A stretch of 64,000 bases of DNA from Nymphaea colorata (GCF_008831285.2 NC_045151.1:7765682-7829681), one strand, 5' to 3'; counted from the first letter of the stretch, positions 11,375 to 23,099 are shown. Notes: generated by a model not told the origin, from the sequence alone. Numbers and translations: made by a program.

Positions 11375-11766
11375 TGTTGGGTTGTGGCCATGTGCCTGAC
11401 CTGTAATCTCATAACGTGTGAGTGGGCCCACTCATGCGTAATGGTAATTAGTTATAGTAGTCATCTAAAACTAAAAAGGTTGTAACCCACTTGCTTTTGT
11501 AACTGCCTAGCTGGGAATATGGGGAATCCAAGGAGCTCATTTTATAAACCCAACATCCACTTTGTGTTAGGGTGATTTTTTTTATGACTATAGAGGGCTC
11601 TTTGAAGCAAACCCTAAAAAAAGCTACACTCACCATTGTTTTTCAATCTAATCTCTTATTCTCTCCCTTTCTCTCCCATTTTATTGGTTGTTGTTTTGGG
11701 TGTAGGCTTGAGTTACAGACTAATGCTGTGCATAGAGATCCTGAGCGGAACATCAAAGTTCCAATA
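11375..11766 (+). repeat. Right (3') LTR
   Basis: Starts TGTTGGGTTGTGGCC after the purine tract and ends AAAGTTCCAATA, matching the end of the left LTR. It has small insertions relative to the left copy. Confidence 0.85.
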
Positions 11767-11781
11767 TAACGCAGCTTCTGA

Positions 11782-11868
11782 GGGACGAAGTTTCTGGATC
11801 TAGGTGAAGGTCGTTTCCTTTAAGATTTCTATGGAGGTTTATGTGAAACTTAACGAGCTTTCTTTGCT
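11782..11868. repeat. 88-bp repeat outside the right LTR (partner at 5908)
   Basis: Shares GGGACGAAGTTTCTGGATCT and the GAAACTTAAC-AGCTTTCTTTG end with 5908-5995. Confidence 0.8.
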
Positions 11869-11945
11869 AGCCGCTTCTGAGCTCTCTCACTCTTTCTTCT
11901 TTGATTGGTAAATGGTACTCTGCCGTAGCCATAGTAGTTTACAAG

Positions 11946-12087
11946 TGGGCTGGCCGGGCCCTAGACAACATTATCCCGGTTTGGTACTGGCACTTGGCCC
12001 GGGCTGGCTAGGTTGTGGGCGGACCAGCCCAAAAATGGGCCGGGTATTTAACTACAAAAATTTCCAGTCGGGCCCGGTCCCCAAACC
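11946..12087. other. GGGCC-rich tract, possible hAT-MITE remnant
   Basis: A GC-rich patch with GGCCGGGCCC, GGCCCGGGC and TCGGGCCCGG lies in AT-rich surroundings. It recalls the subterminal parts of the MITE at 947-1171. I found no clear inverted ends or target duplication. Confidence 0.3.
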
Positions 12088-12109
12088 TATTTAGAATTGA
12101 AAAAAACCA

Positions 12110-13200
12110 TTTGAAAGCTACGCAACCTCTAAAAAAGGTAAAAAATTTAAAAGAAATCTATGAACGGTGTACCATGACTATAGAACCAATGAATTATGAA
12201 GAAGCACACAAGCACAAGTTGAAAGAAATAATACATGGGATTTAGTAGATCTACAGATCTACAAGAGGGAAGAAAGCTATTGGTGTAAAATCAGTTTATA
12301 GAATGAAACATGATGTCGATGGAAATGAATAAATGCAAGTCAAGGCAGGTTCTTAAAGGGCATGCACATGAGCATGCATGAGGTATATTTTTCCAAAAAA
12401 AATTTTACTTGTTTCTAGATTTGAAATAATCAGAATATTTTTAGTAATTGCTGCTGAAAAGAAATGGTAAATTTATCATTTTGATGTGAAATCTACAATC
12501 TAAATGGTTGTTTGCAGGAAGATGGGCTATGATGAGCAACCACAAGGATTTGTGAGAGAAGGTGGAGAAGATAAAAGGGTTAAAACTGAAGAGGGCACTG
12601 TGTATTTCAAATAGGCACCAGGAGCTAGGTATAGTGGTTTAGATACATACCTTCTTTAAAATGGCTTCCACAGAAGTTTGAATGAACCCACTCCATATGT
12701 AAATCAAGAAAAATAATATCCTATTTGCAACTGTTTATGTTGATGATATTATATGCACTGGTTCTTTTAAAACTTTAATTAAAAATTTCAAAAAATTTAT
12801 GATTCACGAGTTTGAGATGACAGATTTAGGCCCAGCACAATTTCCCTAGCTTATAGATTAATCAACTAGCAAAGGACTTTTTCTCTCTCGATAAAGCTAT
12901 GCAAAGAAATTGTTGAAGAAGTTTGGTAAATTGAATTGCAAACCTTGTTCAACACCTATGAGCACACTAGAGAAGTTATCAACAAATGAAGGAACAGCTA
13001 AACCAAATGAGAAATATTTTAGAAGTATGACTGGAGGCCTTATGTATTTGACACATGTATAGTAGACCAATTATGTATTTGACACACATATAGTAGAACA
13101 AAATAACTTATTCCCAGTAAGCTGGTTTCTCAACTTATGCATTCACCTTCTGTTCATCATCTTGAGGGAGGAAAAGTGTATCTTGCGCTAGCTTTAAGAC
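12110..13200 (+). pseudogene. Ty1/copia RT-RNase H remnant
   Basis: Plus-strand pieces in shifting frames follow the copia RT order: KKVKNLKEIYERC and EPMNYEEAHKHK (about 12130-12210), NTWDLVDL and GVKSVYRMKHDVDGNE (to 12330), QPQGFVREGGEDK (12540-12575), VYVDDIICTGSF (about 12740) as the catalytic block, FEMTDLGPAQF (12810), AKKLLKKFG-LNCKPCSTPMS (12900-12963) and GGLMYLT (13030). A trace like LVSQLMHSPSVHHL follows at 13120-13165. The catalytic Tyr-Val-Asp-Asp is kept, but frameshifts and stops are many. It starts after the right LTR of the LARD-like element and is not part of it. No LTRs of its own were found. Confidence 0.85.
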
Positions 13201-13239
13201 AGTGACTGGGTGGTTTCGTGAATCATTGAAGGAGCACGA

Positions 13240-14240
13240 GTCGATTTGCTTTAATCTTCGGATAACAATGCTCAAATGCACTATCTTCATCTGGAGTAGG
13301 AAATGTTGACAATTTTCAGACCTTTCCTACTCCCATGTTACTTTAGACTAAAGCCATTGTCAAGCGGTGTTGTCTGAGCCAGAAAAGGGAAAATATTTTG
13401 TTCTACCTCTTTTACTTTTGCTAAAACGCATGAAATGGGGAAATACATACTTTTGCATTTTCCGTTCTTTTTACTCTCTTCTTTGTATAAGACGCATTTC
13501 TGAAAGTTGTTTGATCTCCGTGGCCACCTAACAAACATCTCCGAAATGATGTCAGAAGGAAGAATCAGAAGGAAGAAGGAGACATAGGGAGTATACAAGG
13601 CTGGCCGCTTATATTCTGCCAACAGAGTTATGAGATCCAGTTGCATGCATAAGGTTGTGCATGCAATAAATATATACTTAAAATAAAAAAGGGCCTTTTT
13701 GCGGGGCATCGGCCTTTAGCATTTTCGTAACTCTTTTTTTGTCTATTTGAAAACCTCCATTTTTTACTTTTTCATATGGGTTTTGGTCATTACGCACGCT
13801 AGTGCACAATTTTTTGTTCACCATGTAGCCCTTTCACAGAGTTACTGATCAAGCTCATCACAGGAATTATGCAAATCACATCTGAGCATCTAAACATTGT
13901 TTTGCTTCCAGAAGACATATTGATGTACATAAATCGACGTAAAGCCCTTAAATTTATGAGTAAAAGCACAAATAGCACAGAGTTACTAAGGTGACTAGTG
14001 GCATGGCAGCGGCAAACTAATGAAGAATTGAATGTCCTTTAAATAATTCATCGTTTAATGGTTCACATGTAGAGTCGTCGAATCACTTGTTAGATAGTAA
14101 GGTAGATTGGCTTAAAGCCTCCTTGTTTGAAAGAGGTCTCAAAGTTTCCTTTTGTTTTTGTTTTTTTTTTCTCTTAAAAAAAAGGGCCACACTTTGCGCT
14201 ACCGGAAGTAAAGATGAAGGCCGGGACAATTTCGACGGGA
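13240..14240. other. No recognisable feature
   Basis: A 123-codon minus-strand frame (13338-13709) has a hydrophobic middle but no known domain and no promoter-like context. I regard it as chance. Confidence 0.4.
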
Positions 14241-14250
14241 AAGAAATTGC

Positions 14251-14833
14251 ACTGACGTAAAGGATATGCATTTCCTTCTGCGCCCGTATTCATCAGTTCC
14301 AAAAATCTTGGTCATTTTATTCGTTCTAAGAAGAAGACTTTTACTTCGTTTTTCTGTTTCTTTGGCATTAAGAGAGCCGCGCTTCAAATTCAAAAAAGGA
14401 GGCCAAGTATTTGTGATTACGATCTCGGCGACATATAAAAGCGGTCCAATGTGGCGCGGGGGCACGTGCTCCTGGGGAAGAACACGCTTACGAACTCTGC
14501 TCCCACGTGGTGACTGTGGCATTGCCCACGGCCCCCATGAGTTCTACTCACGGGGCCACACCGCCTTTCAGTTGTGGAGCACCAAGTGCCATTTCATCAC
14601 TGTACCCTCCTTTTTCACCACCTTTACACCTTGATGTCACCCGAAAGGGCCTTTTACAATGCGTCGGCTTGGAGATATGCCCACAATGATAAAATCCGGC
14701 TTATTATAAATGTGGAGATAAGGGAGACCCATTCACCAGTACTTAGTCTCCCACTTCTCCCTTTTTCTCTTCAATTCTGCACTACTTCTCCTTCTCTTCT
14801 TCTCTGCAGCGAAAAACATTCCGAGGAAGATCG
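14251..14833 (+). promoter_or_regulatory. Promoter and 5' leader of the small acidic gene
   Basis: Two palindromic G-boxes (CACGTG at 14463-14468 and 14504-14509, the second within an ABRE-like CCACGTGG) and a TGACGTAA (14253-14260) precede two TATA candidates: TATAAAA at 14434-14440 and TATAAAT at 14705-14711. The second is followed by about 100 bases of CT-rich leader with no ATG before 14834. The set resembles a plant gene promoter open to bZIP/bHLH factors, for example in light or abscisic-acid responses. The sites are seen; the regulation is inferred. Confidence 0.5.
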
Positions 14834-14974
14834 ATGTGGACTTCTGAGAACGTCCTGAAGCAGCCTGCCGTAGATGAGAGAATGGCCGAGCTGTATCTCA
14901 ATCACCAAAATGAAAGCTATGGTGATGATGATGATGACGATAATGTAGATGTAGCGCCGGCTGCTGATGGGTAG
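14834..14974 (+). CDS. Candidate small acidic protein, 46 aa, not recognised
   Basis: ATG at 14834 is the first ATG after the TATA box at 14705, and the frame ends at TAG 14972-14974. The product starts MWTSENVLKQPAVDERMAEL, then has a run of six Asp (residues 31-36) and ends VAPAADG; it is strongly acidic. There is no signal peptide or membrane segment, so a soluble cytosolic or nuclear product is likely. GC content and codon choice are well above the surrounding AT-rich DNA. Upstream lie G-boxes, a TATA box and a CT-rich leader; downstream are T-rich stretches and an AATAAA at 15370. I do not recognise the family. It could instead be an upstream ORF, a first exon or part of a non-coding transcript. 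The gene-like setting is the main support. Confidence 0.45.
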   Translation: MWTSENVLKQPAVDERMAELYLNHQNESYGDDDDDDNVDVAPAADG

Positions 14975-15375
14975 TTGATAAAGTGGATGGTGCTTCAGGA
15001 AGGCTGATGCTTTCACCAGTTGTATTAAAAGGCTGAGCTATAGAGGTGCATTTTGTGGAAACCTTTGCTGACGTTAGTTACTGTCGTTGTGGCTTTGTCG
15101 TTAGTCTGCAATGTAGTCATTGTCCAGATTATTATATTTTATGTCCTTTGTAGTCAGGAGATACTAGTTTCATCAGTTTGGCAATAATGCCTTAAGGTGC
15201 CTATGAGGTTCTCGCGCGAGCATTAGCTTATATCACGCTTGGACTTAGTGCTGTCTCCCTCCCTCTCTCGCTCGTTTTCCAGGGCGAATGGGCAGTCTAT
15301 TTTTCATGTCGTCTCTCTTCCTTTCTGAAGCTTTGTATTTGTATGAAACAGATCTAGAAGTACTAAAACAATAAA
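14975..15375 (+). terminator. Putative 3' untranslated region and poly(A) signal
   Basis: T- and TG-rich sequence follows the stop of the small ORF. AATAAT occurs near 15185 and a canonical AATAAA at 15370-15375. The true cleavage site cannot be read from sequence alone. Confidence 0.3.
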
Positions 15376-15769
15376 TGAGAAGAAACTTTTCTTTTCATCC
15401 TTTCGCTTACTTCTCGGCCGGTTTTTGCTGCACTTCTCGATCAGTTTTCACTTTTTTTTGCTGTGGAACAGATACGAGTATATATACGACTATCCAAGAA
15501 CGGAAAATGGAGAAGCGAGACTTAAGAAAAACGAGGTATAAAGGTAACAGCAAAATAAGTTTACACATAACGATGCGTATACAAAAGAAGAATGATATAA
15601 TAGAGAAACAAGCAGGTAAAAGAAACAATTTAAAAAAATAAAAAAGAAAACCTCTGCATCGAAGACCTTTGTTCATAGACCTTTGTTCATAGCTTGACGT
15701 AAGCAGGATGCTAGGATGTCCCCATCCGCGCTTGCCTAAGTGAAAGATAAAAGAAAAGAACCACACTCT

Positions 15770-16010
15770 CCATTTTTTAAGGGATTGGAATTACATTAAA
15801 AAGTTATTTCCTTTTCCTCCCTTTCTTTTCTTTTCCTTTGCATTCAAACACAATTATTAGTTCTCCTTTCTCTTTCCTCATTATTAGTTAGTCATCCAAA
15901 CATAGGAAAGAACCTTCTTTTCATTCTTTTTTCTCCCTCTCCGTCCATCCAAACAGGCTGTAATTCTTTTTTCTCCCTCTCCGTCCATCCAAACAGGCTG
16001 TAAAAGAGAT
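15770..16010. repeat. MITE-end remnant with 40-bp tandem duplication
   Basis: CTTTCC-rich DNA ends in TCCATCCAAACAGGCTGTAA, like the right end of the MITE at 34966-35352. The last 40 bp are duplicated (15921-15960 and 15961-16000, one early difference). The matching left end was not found, so the element is truncated. Confidence 0.6.
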
Positions 16011-16093
16011 CATTATATATAAAAGAGGTTGAGTGGAAACATAATTCAAATTAATCACTTTTTATTTCAACTACATTTTTTAATCATCAAATA

Positions 16094-16114
16094 ATATATA
16101 TATATATATATATT
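16094..16114. repeat. (AT)n microsatellite
   Basis: About ten AT units. Confidence 0.9.
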
Positions 16115-16640
16115 GGAGGGACAGGTTATGTGTATCAGTAAAGGTACTTATTCAGTAAACACCGTAGGCACAGTTCGACCACCTACGTGCATACACAAAT
16201 ATCTTTAGTTACCTTTAACACATTTTATATATGATAAAAAGTCACATATTTTTGACCTTCTTTTACGAAAAAAATAAGAAGTACATGAATATTTTCTTTA
16301 TGTCAACCATGAAAAAAAAAACTTATATTGCTTTGATTTGGGCATGAGTTTTACAAGCGAATGAGATGCAAATTATCAATGATTCTTAAATTCATATGGA
16401 ACTCTTATATGGAGTTGCAAAGTTTCGGATATGAATTACCGTCATGCCCATATAGTTTATATTCTTTAAGGAAACGTACTACAAAATTTTAAAAAATAAA
16501 TGGCACCGGTCAGGCTAGTAGAAGAACGGAGTGTCTCACATATACCTATTTCACCCTTTATTGGGTGCATGTGGATGTGGCCTAGCTAGATGGTCTGGTT
16601 TACTTTGTCAATTGCCTAAAAGTTGTCATGCATGCTGCTC
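16115..16640. other. No recognisable feature
   Basis: AT-rich DNA without open frames of note. Confidence 0.4.
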
Positions 16641-17060
16641 TCACTAGAAATATCGCGAACCTTTGTAGATACTGATCCAACCTCCATTTTTTCAGGACGC
16701 GCTTTGTAAGCTGAAGTGTTCGCCTGGAGGACTTCCATGGGAAATCAAGTTTCTATCATAACCGGGCATGGGGGAGAGAGTGGTAAATGGTGCTACTTGT
16801 CTAGTTACCCAGTTCCTTAACTCTAGAATATAGCTTGCGAGTCAGGAGGCATTCATCCGGAACTGAGAGTGGGAGAGAAAGAAAGGGGGAGAGGTTTCTA
16901 CTGCATATAGAAAGGCTCTCTTCTGCTGCCCACCGCAGAGAGAAAGTCTCACAAGGCAATACTTCATTCGTTTAGCTTCTCTCTCTGTTGTTCCTTCGAA
17001 GACAGGACATGTGCGAGTATCCTCATTCTCGAAGCTTTCCATTGTATGATCTCTATTGAA
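16640..17060. other. GC-richer pocket, unassigned
   Basis: This stretch stands out from AT-rich flanks. It has a GA/CT-rich centre and a 66-codon minus-strand frame (16842-17042) with no known motif. It could be a leader exon or a fragment of a retroelement leader. Nothing decides this. Confidence 0.25.
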
Positions 17061-20000
17061 TTTTTATCAACATATGGTTTTTGGGATTTGTCTCTTTTAA
17101 ATGTTTGTACTTGCTCTGTTTTTCTTTTTCTCATAAATACCCGTTAATAAGGTGAAGGGGCACCTGTAACTTTTACTGGCTTCTAAGAACAGATAAAAGA
17201 AGCACCCAAAAGCACCCTTGTTACATATGATATTATTTATAGACTTTGCATTCTTCTTATTTGCCAAAATAATAGAAGCCCCTAGTGTTCTAGCTCATGT
17301 TGAGATTAAATTCTTATTTTCATTTGTTTAAAAATGGCCAAGAAAAGTTCAGTTTGATTCAGCATAATGGATCATGTCATGATCATATGTTCCGCCAAAT
17401 TTTGTCAAACCAACTCTTTCATTGGTTTAGGAAAGTTAAGGAGGGTTTTGCCAGTTGATTATGCTTCAATTTAAGGATATATATATATATATATGTTATT
17501 CATTTATTCCTGATTAAGTCATTTTCATACTATATAGTTGCTAAGTTATTTCCTCCTTAACCATAAACTTGCATATGCTTTGGCCAGTAGTAATCCTTTT
17601 ATCTTCTCATTTAACTCAGGTTGGCATATCTTGTGATACTATTGAAATAGCAGTCTTTTGGGAACGCATAGGTCCAATGGTTTCTTAGTATTTTTCAGTT
17701 TTCTTTTTGTCAAATTTCCAACTGTTGCATTCTCAGTGTCCACATGCATATACTAAAAGTCCAATTTCATTGGGAAGTAGGATGAAATTTATTATAGAAG
17801 TTCTCTATATGTCTTGGGGTGCATTTAGATCACATTTACTTGAAAAGTACAAGCTATAAAGTCTTTCTCCTTGTCCCATTTGTCAACAAAATGTCCCCAT
17901 GACACAAACGGAAAGATCTAACCGAAAACACCTCACAACAGGTTTGTGTCTTATATTTATTTTACTTTGCAATTGCTTCATCACATGTGTTGGTCAGAAC
18001 AACTTCAAAAGATAAGTAAATAGTAGCATTTCGCCATTTCCTACGTGTGGATAATAGCAAATTAAGTGTAAAGCTATCAAGCATACAACACACAAGAATC
18101 TAGAAAAGGAAAAGCTCCATTTGCTTTAATATAGTTATCTCCAATATACATCAACATAATTACAAGTAGAAACTTCAATGTATATAGTTGGTTTTTGCCA
18201 TTAATCATTCTAGAGTTTTATTTGGCATACGTGTGCATGTCTATATTTAAATTGTTTGGGTATAAAACTGCTTTTTGGCTTCTACTGGGGTAACAACCTG
18301 TCTTCTTTCTATTGCTCAGTTCATCCCAATATGTTATTGGTTGATAGTTAAAATAAGTTTTTTTTTTGTATCATAGATATTGGCAATCAACCAGCCAACT
18401 TGGCTAACTTTTGTATGATATAGAAATTTGAGGTTGATTATACCTTAAAACTTTATAGCATGCACGTGCTTGTGTAAATATTGGCCCAAATGTTTGATAT
18501 GATGATACAAATATTTTATAGGACTTATCTACCATGCTTATAACTTTGTTGCTCGCATATTCATAAATAAAATGGAAGGTTTTCAAGCTACGGAAAATCA
18601 ATAGGCACAATATTATATGCAAAATACACCTACATTTATGCACATGTTTTTTTGAGGACTTGTGATGTAGATGTGTATGCATGCTCACTGTTTTGGATAA
18701 CGAGTCAAGATTTTTGGTAATCTCTATGTAATTTTATCTTCATGCACCCAATATTTTGGATAATTCTTAGCTATTTATACTATTTCCTATTGACATATAG
18801 TGGTGGTTGAGAATTTTTTGTTTGAAATAAATATTTTCAATGAACCTCTGTAATCTTTGAATTAATAGGCCATTTTGTTCTTTCTATTCTAAAAAAAAGG
18901 TGCTTAATCATATAAGTAATCAACATCCAACCATTTTATTTTTTTCTTTGTATAGACATCCTTGAAAGATGTGATTCCAACCTCTAGCATGAAAATGATT
19001 CCTTGAAAAGTGAAAAATGGCATACACATTCCTCAGTTCTTACAAAAACCTATTTGAATGCATGAACTATACAACAATCCACATTGAGCAAGACAAGATA
19101 TGCATTATCGACCATATCTCATTTCACATGAAACAGGGTTCCTTAGTTCTACTTATAGCCATCATATGTGTAGCATGTAAATTTCAATAGCAATATACAA
19201 TGTTCAGACTAACAGTAATTTTTGGTTCATGAAGGCCAATTTAAATTCAATAAATTCTGTTTAGTAGTGTAATTATGAACCATTTACATTCCTCTTGTCA
19301 ATGGGAAACATTGTTTCAGCATGCTTAATAATATTATTGCCTAATAGTCGGAAACTATTAGAAGCAAATAAAATTCCAAAATAGTTGGATACAATAATAA
19401 GAAAGCAATACACATTTTTTTAATGATGTTTCTTAAGTATTGATGAAAATGGTCTACAAAAAGTTAGTAAAAATTGAATATCAATGTTAAAAAATAGGCG
19501 CATGGGAAATGTTGTTGTTTCTCTTGTTTATGCTTTGATACTATAGGAAAAGTTTTTAACACATTTAAAAACTTATTCATGTTGTTAACAATTTAATTGA
19601 TTTAGATGGTTTATCCTTATCACTATCTCTCTTCCAGTTTGTAGTACTACTCAAGGATTTAAGTAAGTTCTTTGTGGAAAAGAACATGATAACTCTAATT
19701 AGGATTCAGTTTGGATATTAGATCCAATTTAAAACATGCATAGCTTATTCCAATGCTCATGTCCACAAGCTTCATTTGTTATGCCCAATAAAAGTTGTCT
19801 TATTAGTTGCAAGTTGTTGGTTTAGCATCCAATAGTCCAAACTATATATTTTAAACAGACACAATGATTTTGGTCTTGCTTACAATTTTGTGAAGATGTG
19901 AAAAATCTTTTGTTTTCTTTAATTATAAAATCTGACAACATTTCAAGTTTTATAGAAATCAAGCTCATATTAAACAAATTATACATAAAAATTTGAGCCA

Positions 20001-20980
20001 TAAACTAACTCGACTAAATTTTTTGATTTGATTATTGTTAAAATAATTCTAGATGTATCAAAGTTTTACTAAGCAAGTACTCTATGTTATTAGCATAAAT
20101 AGTATATGTTAACTACTTGTCTTAGCAACAACAAATTAATTAAGCAATAGGTTGAAATGAGAGTATAGATAATGTAAGAGATATAGATAACATATCTTCT
20201 TGAGCTAGATAATGATGAGATGTATGAATTATGATGCACTCAAAATATGGAGATTACATGTTAAGTTAGGTGAAGAGCATGGTTCTACAACTATGCTGAT
20301 TCCAGAATTTGAAACACTTAATAAGTTACTGGAGAATGCTTAATAAGAACCTGTACTTTGGTTGCAAGTGTTTACATAGTTAACTTTCTTAGTGTAGCTC
20401 CTGCACATTAAATGCCTTAGTGGATGAAGTGATAAGTAATTTATATGTTATTAGAATTGTTAAAGGAGTGATTTTTTTCAATAAGGAAAAACTACTAAAG
20501 TCTTACTAATGAGATAAGAAAAGATTGTCACATACTTGTGCTTTAGTTATAAAAAGCATGATGCAAATTCCATATATTGTCTGTTATGTGGTGTTAGAAG
20601 GATGGTATACTAAAAGAATTACATGATGTTTTTATGACATTAAGATGAAAAACAGTCAATGAACCAGCTCGACATAATACCAAAACAAGCAACATATGTA
20701 TGCATATCAATGCCTAAGACTAGTTAGACCATAGGGAATGGTAGGTTGTTTCTACCCCAAATTACAATTTGTGAAGTAGCACCAGACCTATATTCCTTAA
20801 GTGCCTAGAGAGAATGTGTGACACATTCATGTAATCCATTGATGCATGATCAAAGCTATGTATGCATATCAATGCCTGAGACTAGGCAAGATATGTTAAA
20901 TTACATAGGATAATTAGAAAAATAATATGGCATGCATAAAGCAAAAATGATGCAAATTCAATGAGAAAAAGTGTTTTTTT
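17061..20980. other. Long AT-rich non-coding stretch
   Basis: No convincing ORF, RNA gene or transposon domain was seen on either strand. It contains an (AT)n run at 17477-17495. A phrase TATGTATGCATATCAATGCC is repeated at about 20696 and 20857. Confidence 0.5.
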
Positions 20981-20982
20981 TT

Positions 20983-21004
20983 GGGGGGGTGGGTGGGTGG
21001 GTGG
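20983..21004 (+). repeat. (GGGT)n tract, G-quadruplex motif
   Basis: A T-run is followed by seven G and then GGGT repeats, giving at least four runs of three G with one-base loops on the plus strand. This is a textbook quadruplex-forming motif in otherwise AT-rich DNA. Confidence 0.8.
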
Positions 21005-21839
21005 ACCTACTGCTTACATGAAAATTTTTTAAGGAAAACATTATTCAGCCTTAATAGGAATATTGAATGACTTGCATTCATTTTGATGAAATAGAATGAG
21101 ACCCATCCTGTCTTACAAGGATTGGCCGTTCCTAACAAATTTAATAGGGGTAACCAATCTAAGGTCCAAAACAACCATACTTTATGCCAACTATCCTAAA
21201 TGTTATGTTTCAATCCTAATAACAACATATAGGCGAATGTGTATGAGCCTAAAGTTTTAAATGGAATTTATTTTAAAAAGCTAAACTAACCTCACAAAAA
21301 TAACATGGCTAAATGGCCTTATCATTGTCAGGTCAAGACATGCAACCTATGACTGCATGATACACGCTAATTTAAAAATCTAATTTGGAATATGAAAGTT
21401 GAATTTGGAGTTCTGAATCTTAGTAGAAAATTGGATTTGAAAAAGAATTGGAAGATTGACTTTGAAAAAAAAAATAGAACATTTGTTCAAAAACAATTTG
21501 GGACATAGCTAAAAATGAAGTGTGAAAATGATATTTTGGATAGTGAATAGAATAAAAAATTTAAAAATGGTTTGAAAATGAAGTTTGATGAACTTCCTAA
21601 AGAAAGTTAAAAACTAGTTTAGAATATTTTTGAAATCAATTATGCTTGTTCGGAAGTGTACCTTAGAAGATGCTAAACCATTCAACCTTCTCCCGGTCAG
21701 AATCAACAGAGAGCTATATAGATTGGTTGTCACTTTCACTAACCTGTTTGCCTCCTTCAGGTCATCGAGTAAGTCACCAGTGGAGCTATCTTCAAATAGG
21801 AGATTGCAGAAATAGTTTTCACAGACACCAAATACTTCT
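21005..21839. other. No recognisable feature
   Basis: AT-rich. Overlapping frames of 60-90 codons on both strands at 21614-21996 lack known motifs; the LINE reading on the plus strand becomes recognisable from about 21880. Confidence 0.4.
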
Positions 21840-21879
21840 CCATATCTTTGATGAAGAGATCTAAGGGTGTTTTTTTCCA

Positions 21880-22540
21880 TTGATCAATATAGCACTCAGA
21901 CCTGATGGTTTCTTGGTTGTCTTTTTCCAACATTTCCGGTATATTATTGGTCCATATATCAGTAAAGCTATGATTTTTTTTTTCTTTGGTAAACATGTCA
22001 AGAAACTCAACAACACTCTTATTGCTCTATTATAAATTCATTAGTAAGATCATGGCAGATAGAATGAGACATATTCTTATAAGAATCATCTTTGCAGATC
22101 AAGGGGAGCTTGAAAGGCATGAGGATCAAAGATATATCATCATTGCCCATGAAACGATCAAGCTCTCTACCTCCAGTTCCCATCTGTTGGTCTCAAGGTT
22201 GACCTCTCCAAAGCATATGATAGGTTAAATTGTGATTTCCTCCATAACACTCTCATGTACCTGGAGTTCCACCCAAGATGGGTCCAAAAGATAATGCTTT
22301 GTGTTTCCACTATGTCCTTCTTAGTCCTCATTGATGGAGCTTGTGGGGATTTCATACCTGCTCAAAGAGGAATCTGTTAGGGTGACACCATCAACCCCTA
22401 TCTCTTCATTATCTATGATGATTTTTCAGTGAAGGCTTGCACATCTTCAAAAACAGTCTCTGGTTGTGCCTCCTTTGATCACTAATCATGCCAAGGCTCT
22501 AGAGCTTAATATTTATGTGCATGACATCCTTTGTTTTTCC
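21880..22540 (+). pseudogene. LINE reverse transcriptase core
   Basis: Motifs in order, across several frames: PDGFLVVFFQHF (about 21902), YKFISKIMADRM (22030-22066), IIAHETIK (22137-22160), VDLSKAYDRLNCDFL (22197-22240), WVQKIMLCVSTMSFLVLIDG (22280-22340), AQRGI followed by a stop and GDTINPYLFIIY (22360-22415). The position of the catalytic YADD reads YVHD (22512-22523), with the first Asp replaced by His. The reaction would be target-primed reverse transcription in the nucleus. The copy is inactive. Confidence 0.85.
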
Positions 22541-22689
22541 ACAACTTTGAAAAGATTTTAGTTCAGGCTCTAAGTGATTTCTTTCTAGCTTTTCCTTGTC
22601 TGGTCTTGCAATCAACATGCAAAAAATCTCGATCTTCTTCAGTGATAACAAGAAGAAATAACAAAGGATCACAAACATTAATTCTATAA

Positions 22690-23060
22690 TGGAACCAATC
22701 CTCCTTGTGTTCCACCTACTTGGGAGTTCCTCTTTTCTATGGAAAAATGTCACCCTCTCATTACCAACCACTTCTCCACAAGCTAGCCAAATGCATAGCT
22801 GGCTGGAAAAGTAGAATCCTAGTAGGGTATTGGACTTTATCCTTCCCCCTCCCATCCTTATTGGCTTCCATAGAGAAACACATGGCCATATTCCTATGGG
22901 ATGACTTGCATGAGAACAAAAAACCCCATCATATTGCTTGGAAAATGTTTTGTAGACCCTATTCAGAAGGTTGAATTGGCTTCAAGTTACTCAAAGACAT
23001 CAATAAGACCGTGTTACTACACATCGTGATTAACATTCCACAATTGGTTGCCTATGAGAA
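22690..23060 (+). pseudogene. LINE RT thumb/connection region
   Basis: A frame open from about 22705 to 22974 has TYLGVPLFYGKM, YQPLLHKLAKCIAGWKSRIL and AIFLWDDLHENKKPHHIAWK, followed after a stop by FKLLKDINKTVLLHI. This is the conserved YLGVPL...GWK...FLW...W...GG order after the plant LINE RT catalytic core. Confidence 0.85.
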
Positions 23061-23099
23061 AATATTCTAAGAAGTAAGTATCTAACTGAAGATAGCTTG

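Larger units (their letters stand above)
6055..11766 (+). mobile_element. Non-coding LTR retrotransposon (LARD-like), about 5.7 kb
   Basis: Two related LTRs (6055-6406 and 11375-11766) bound about 4.97 kb. A primer site follows the left LTR by one base and a purine tract touches the right LTR, which sets the plus orientation. The short LTRs and tRNA-Met primer site suggest a copia-type parent. I searched the interior for gag, protease, integrase and RT motifs and saw none, which fits a large retrotransposon derivative moved by proteins of another element. The LTRs differ by many substitutions and several indels, so the insertion is old. The left LTR has lost its first 15 or so bases, so no target duplication can be read. 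Confidence 0.75.

Noticed and set aside
11946-12087. Second complete hAT MITE
   Set aside because: Composition is similar but no inverted ends or 8-bp duplication could be found.
14266-14634. 122-codon plus-strand ORF in the promoter region of the small acidic gene
   Set aside because: It covers the G-boxes and first TATA box, has low-complexity composition and no domain.
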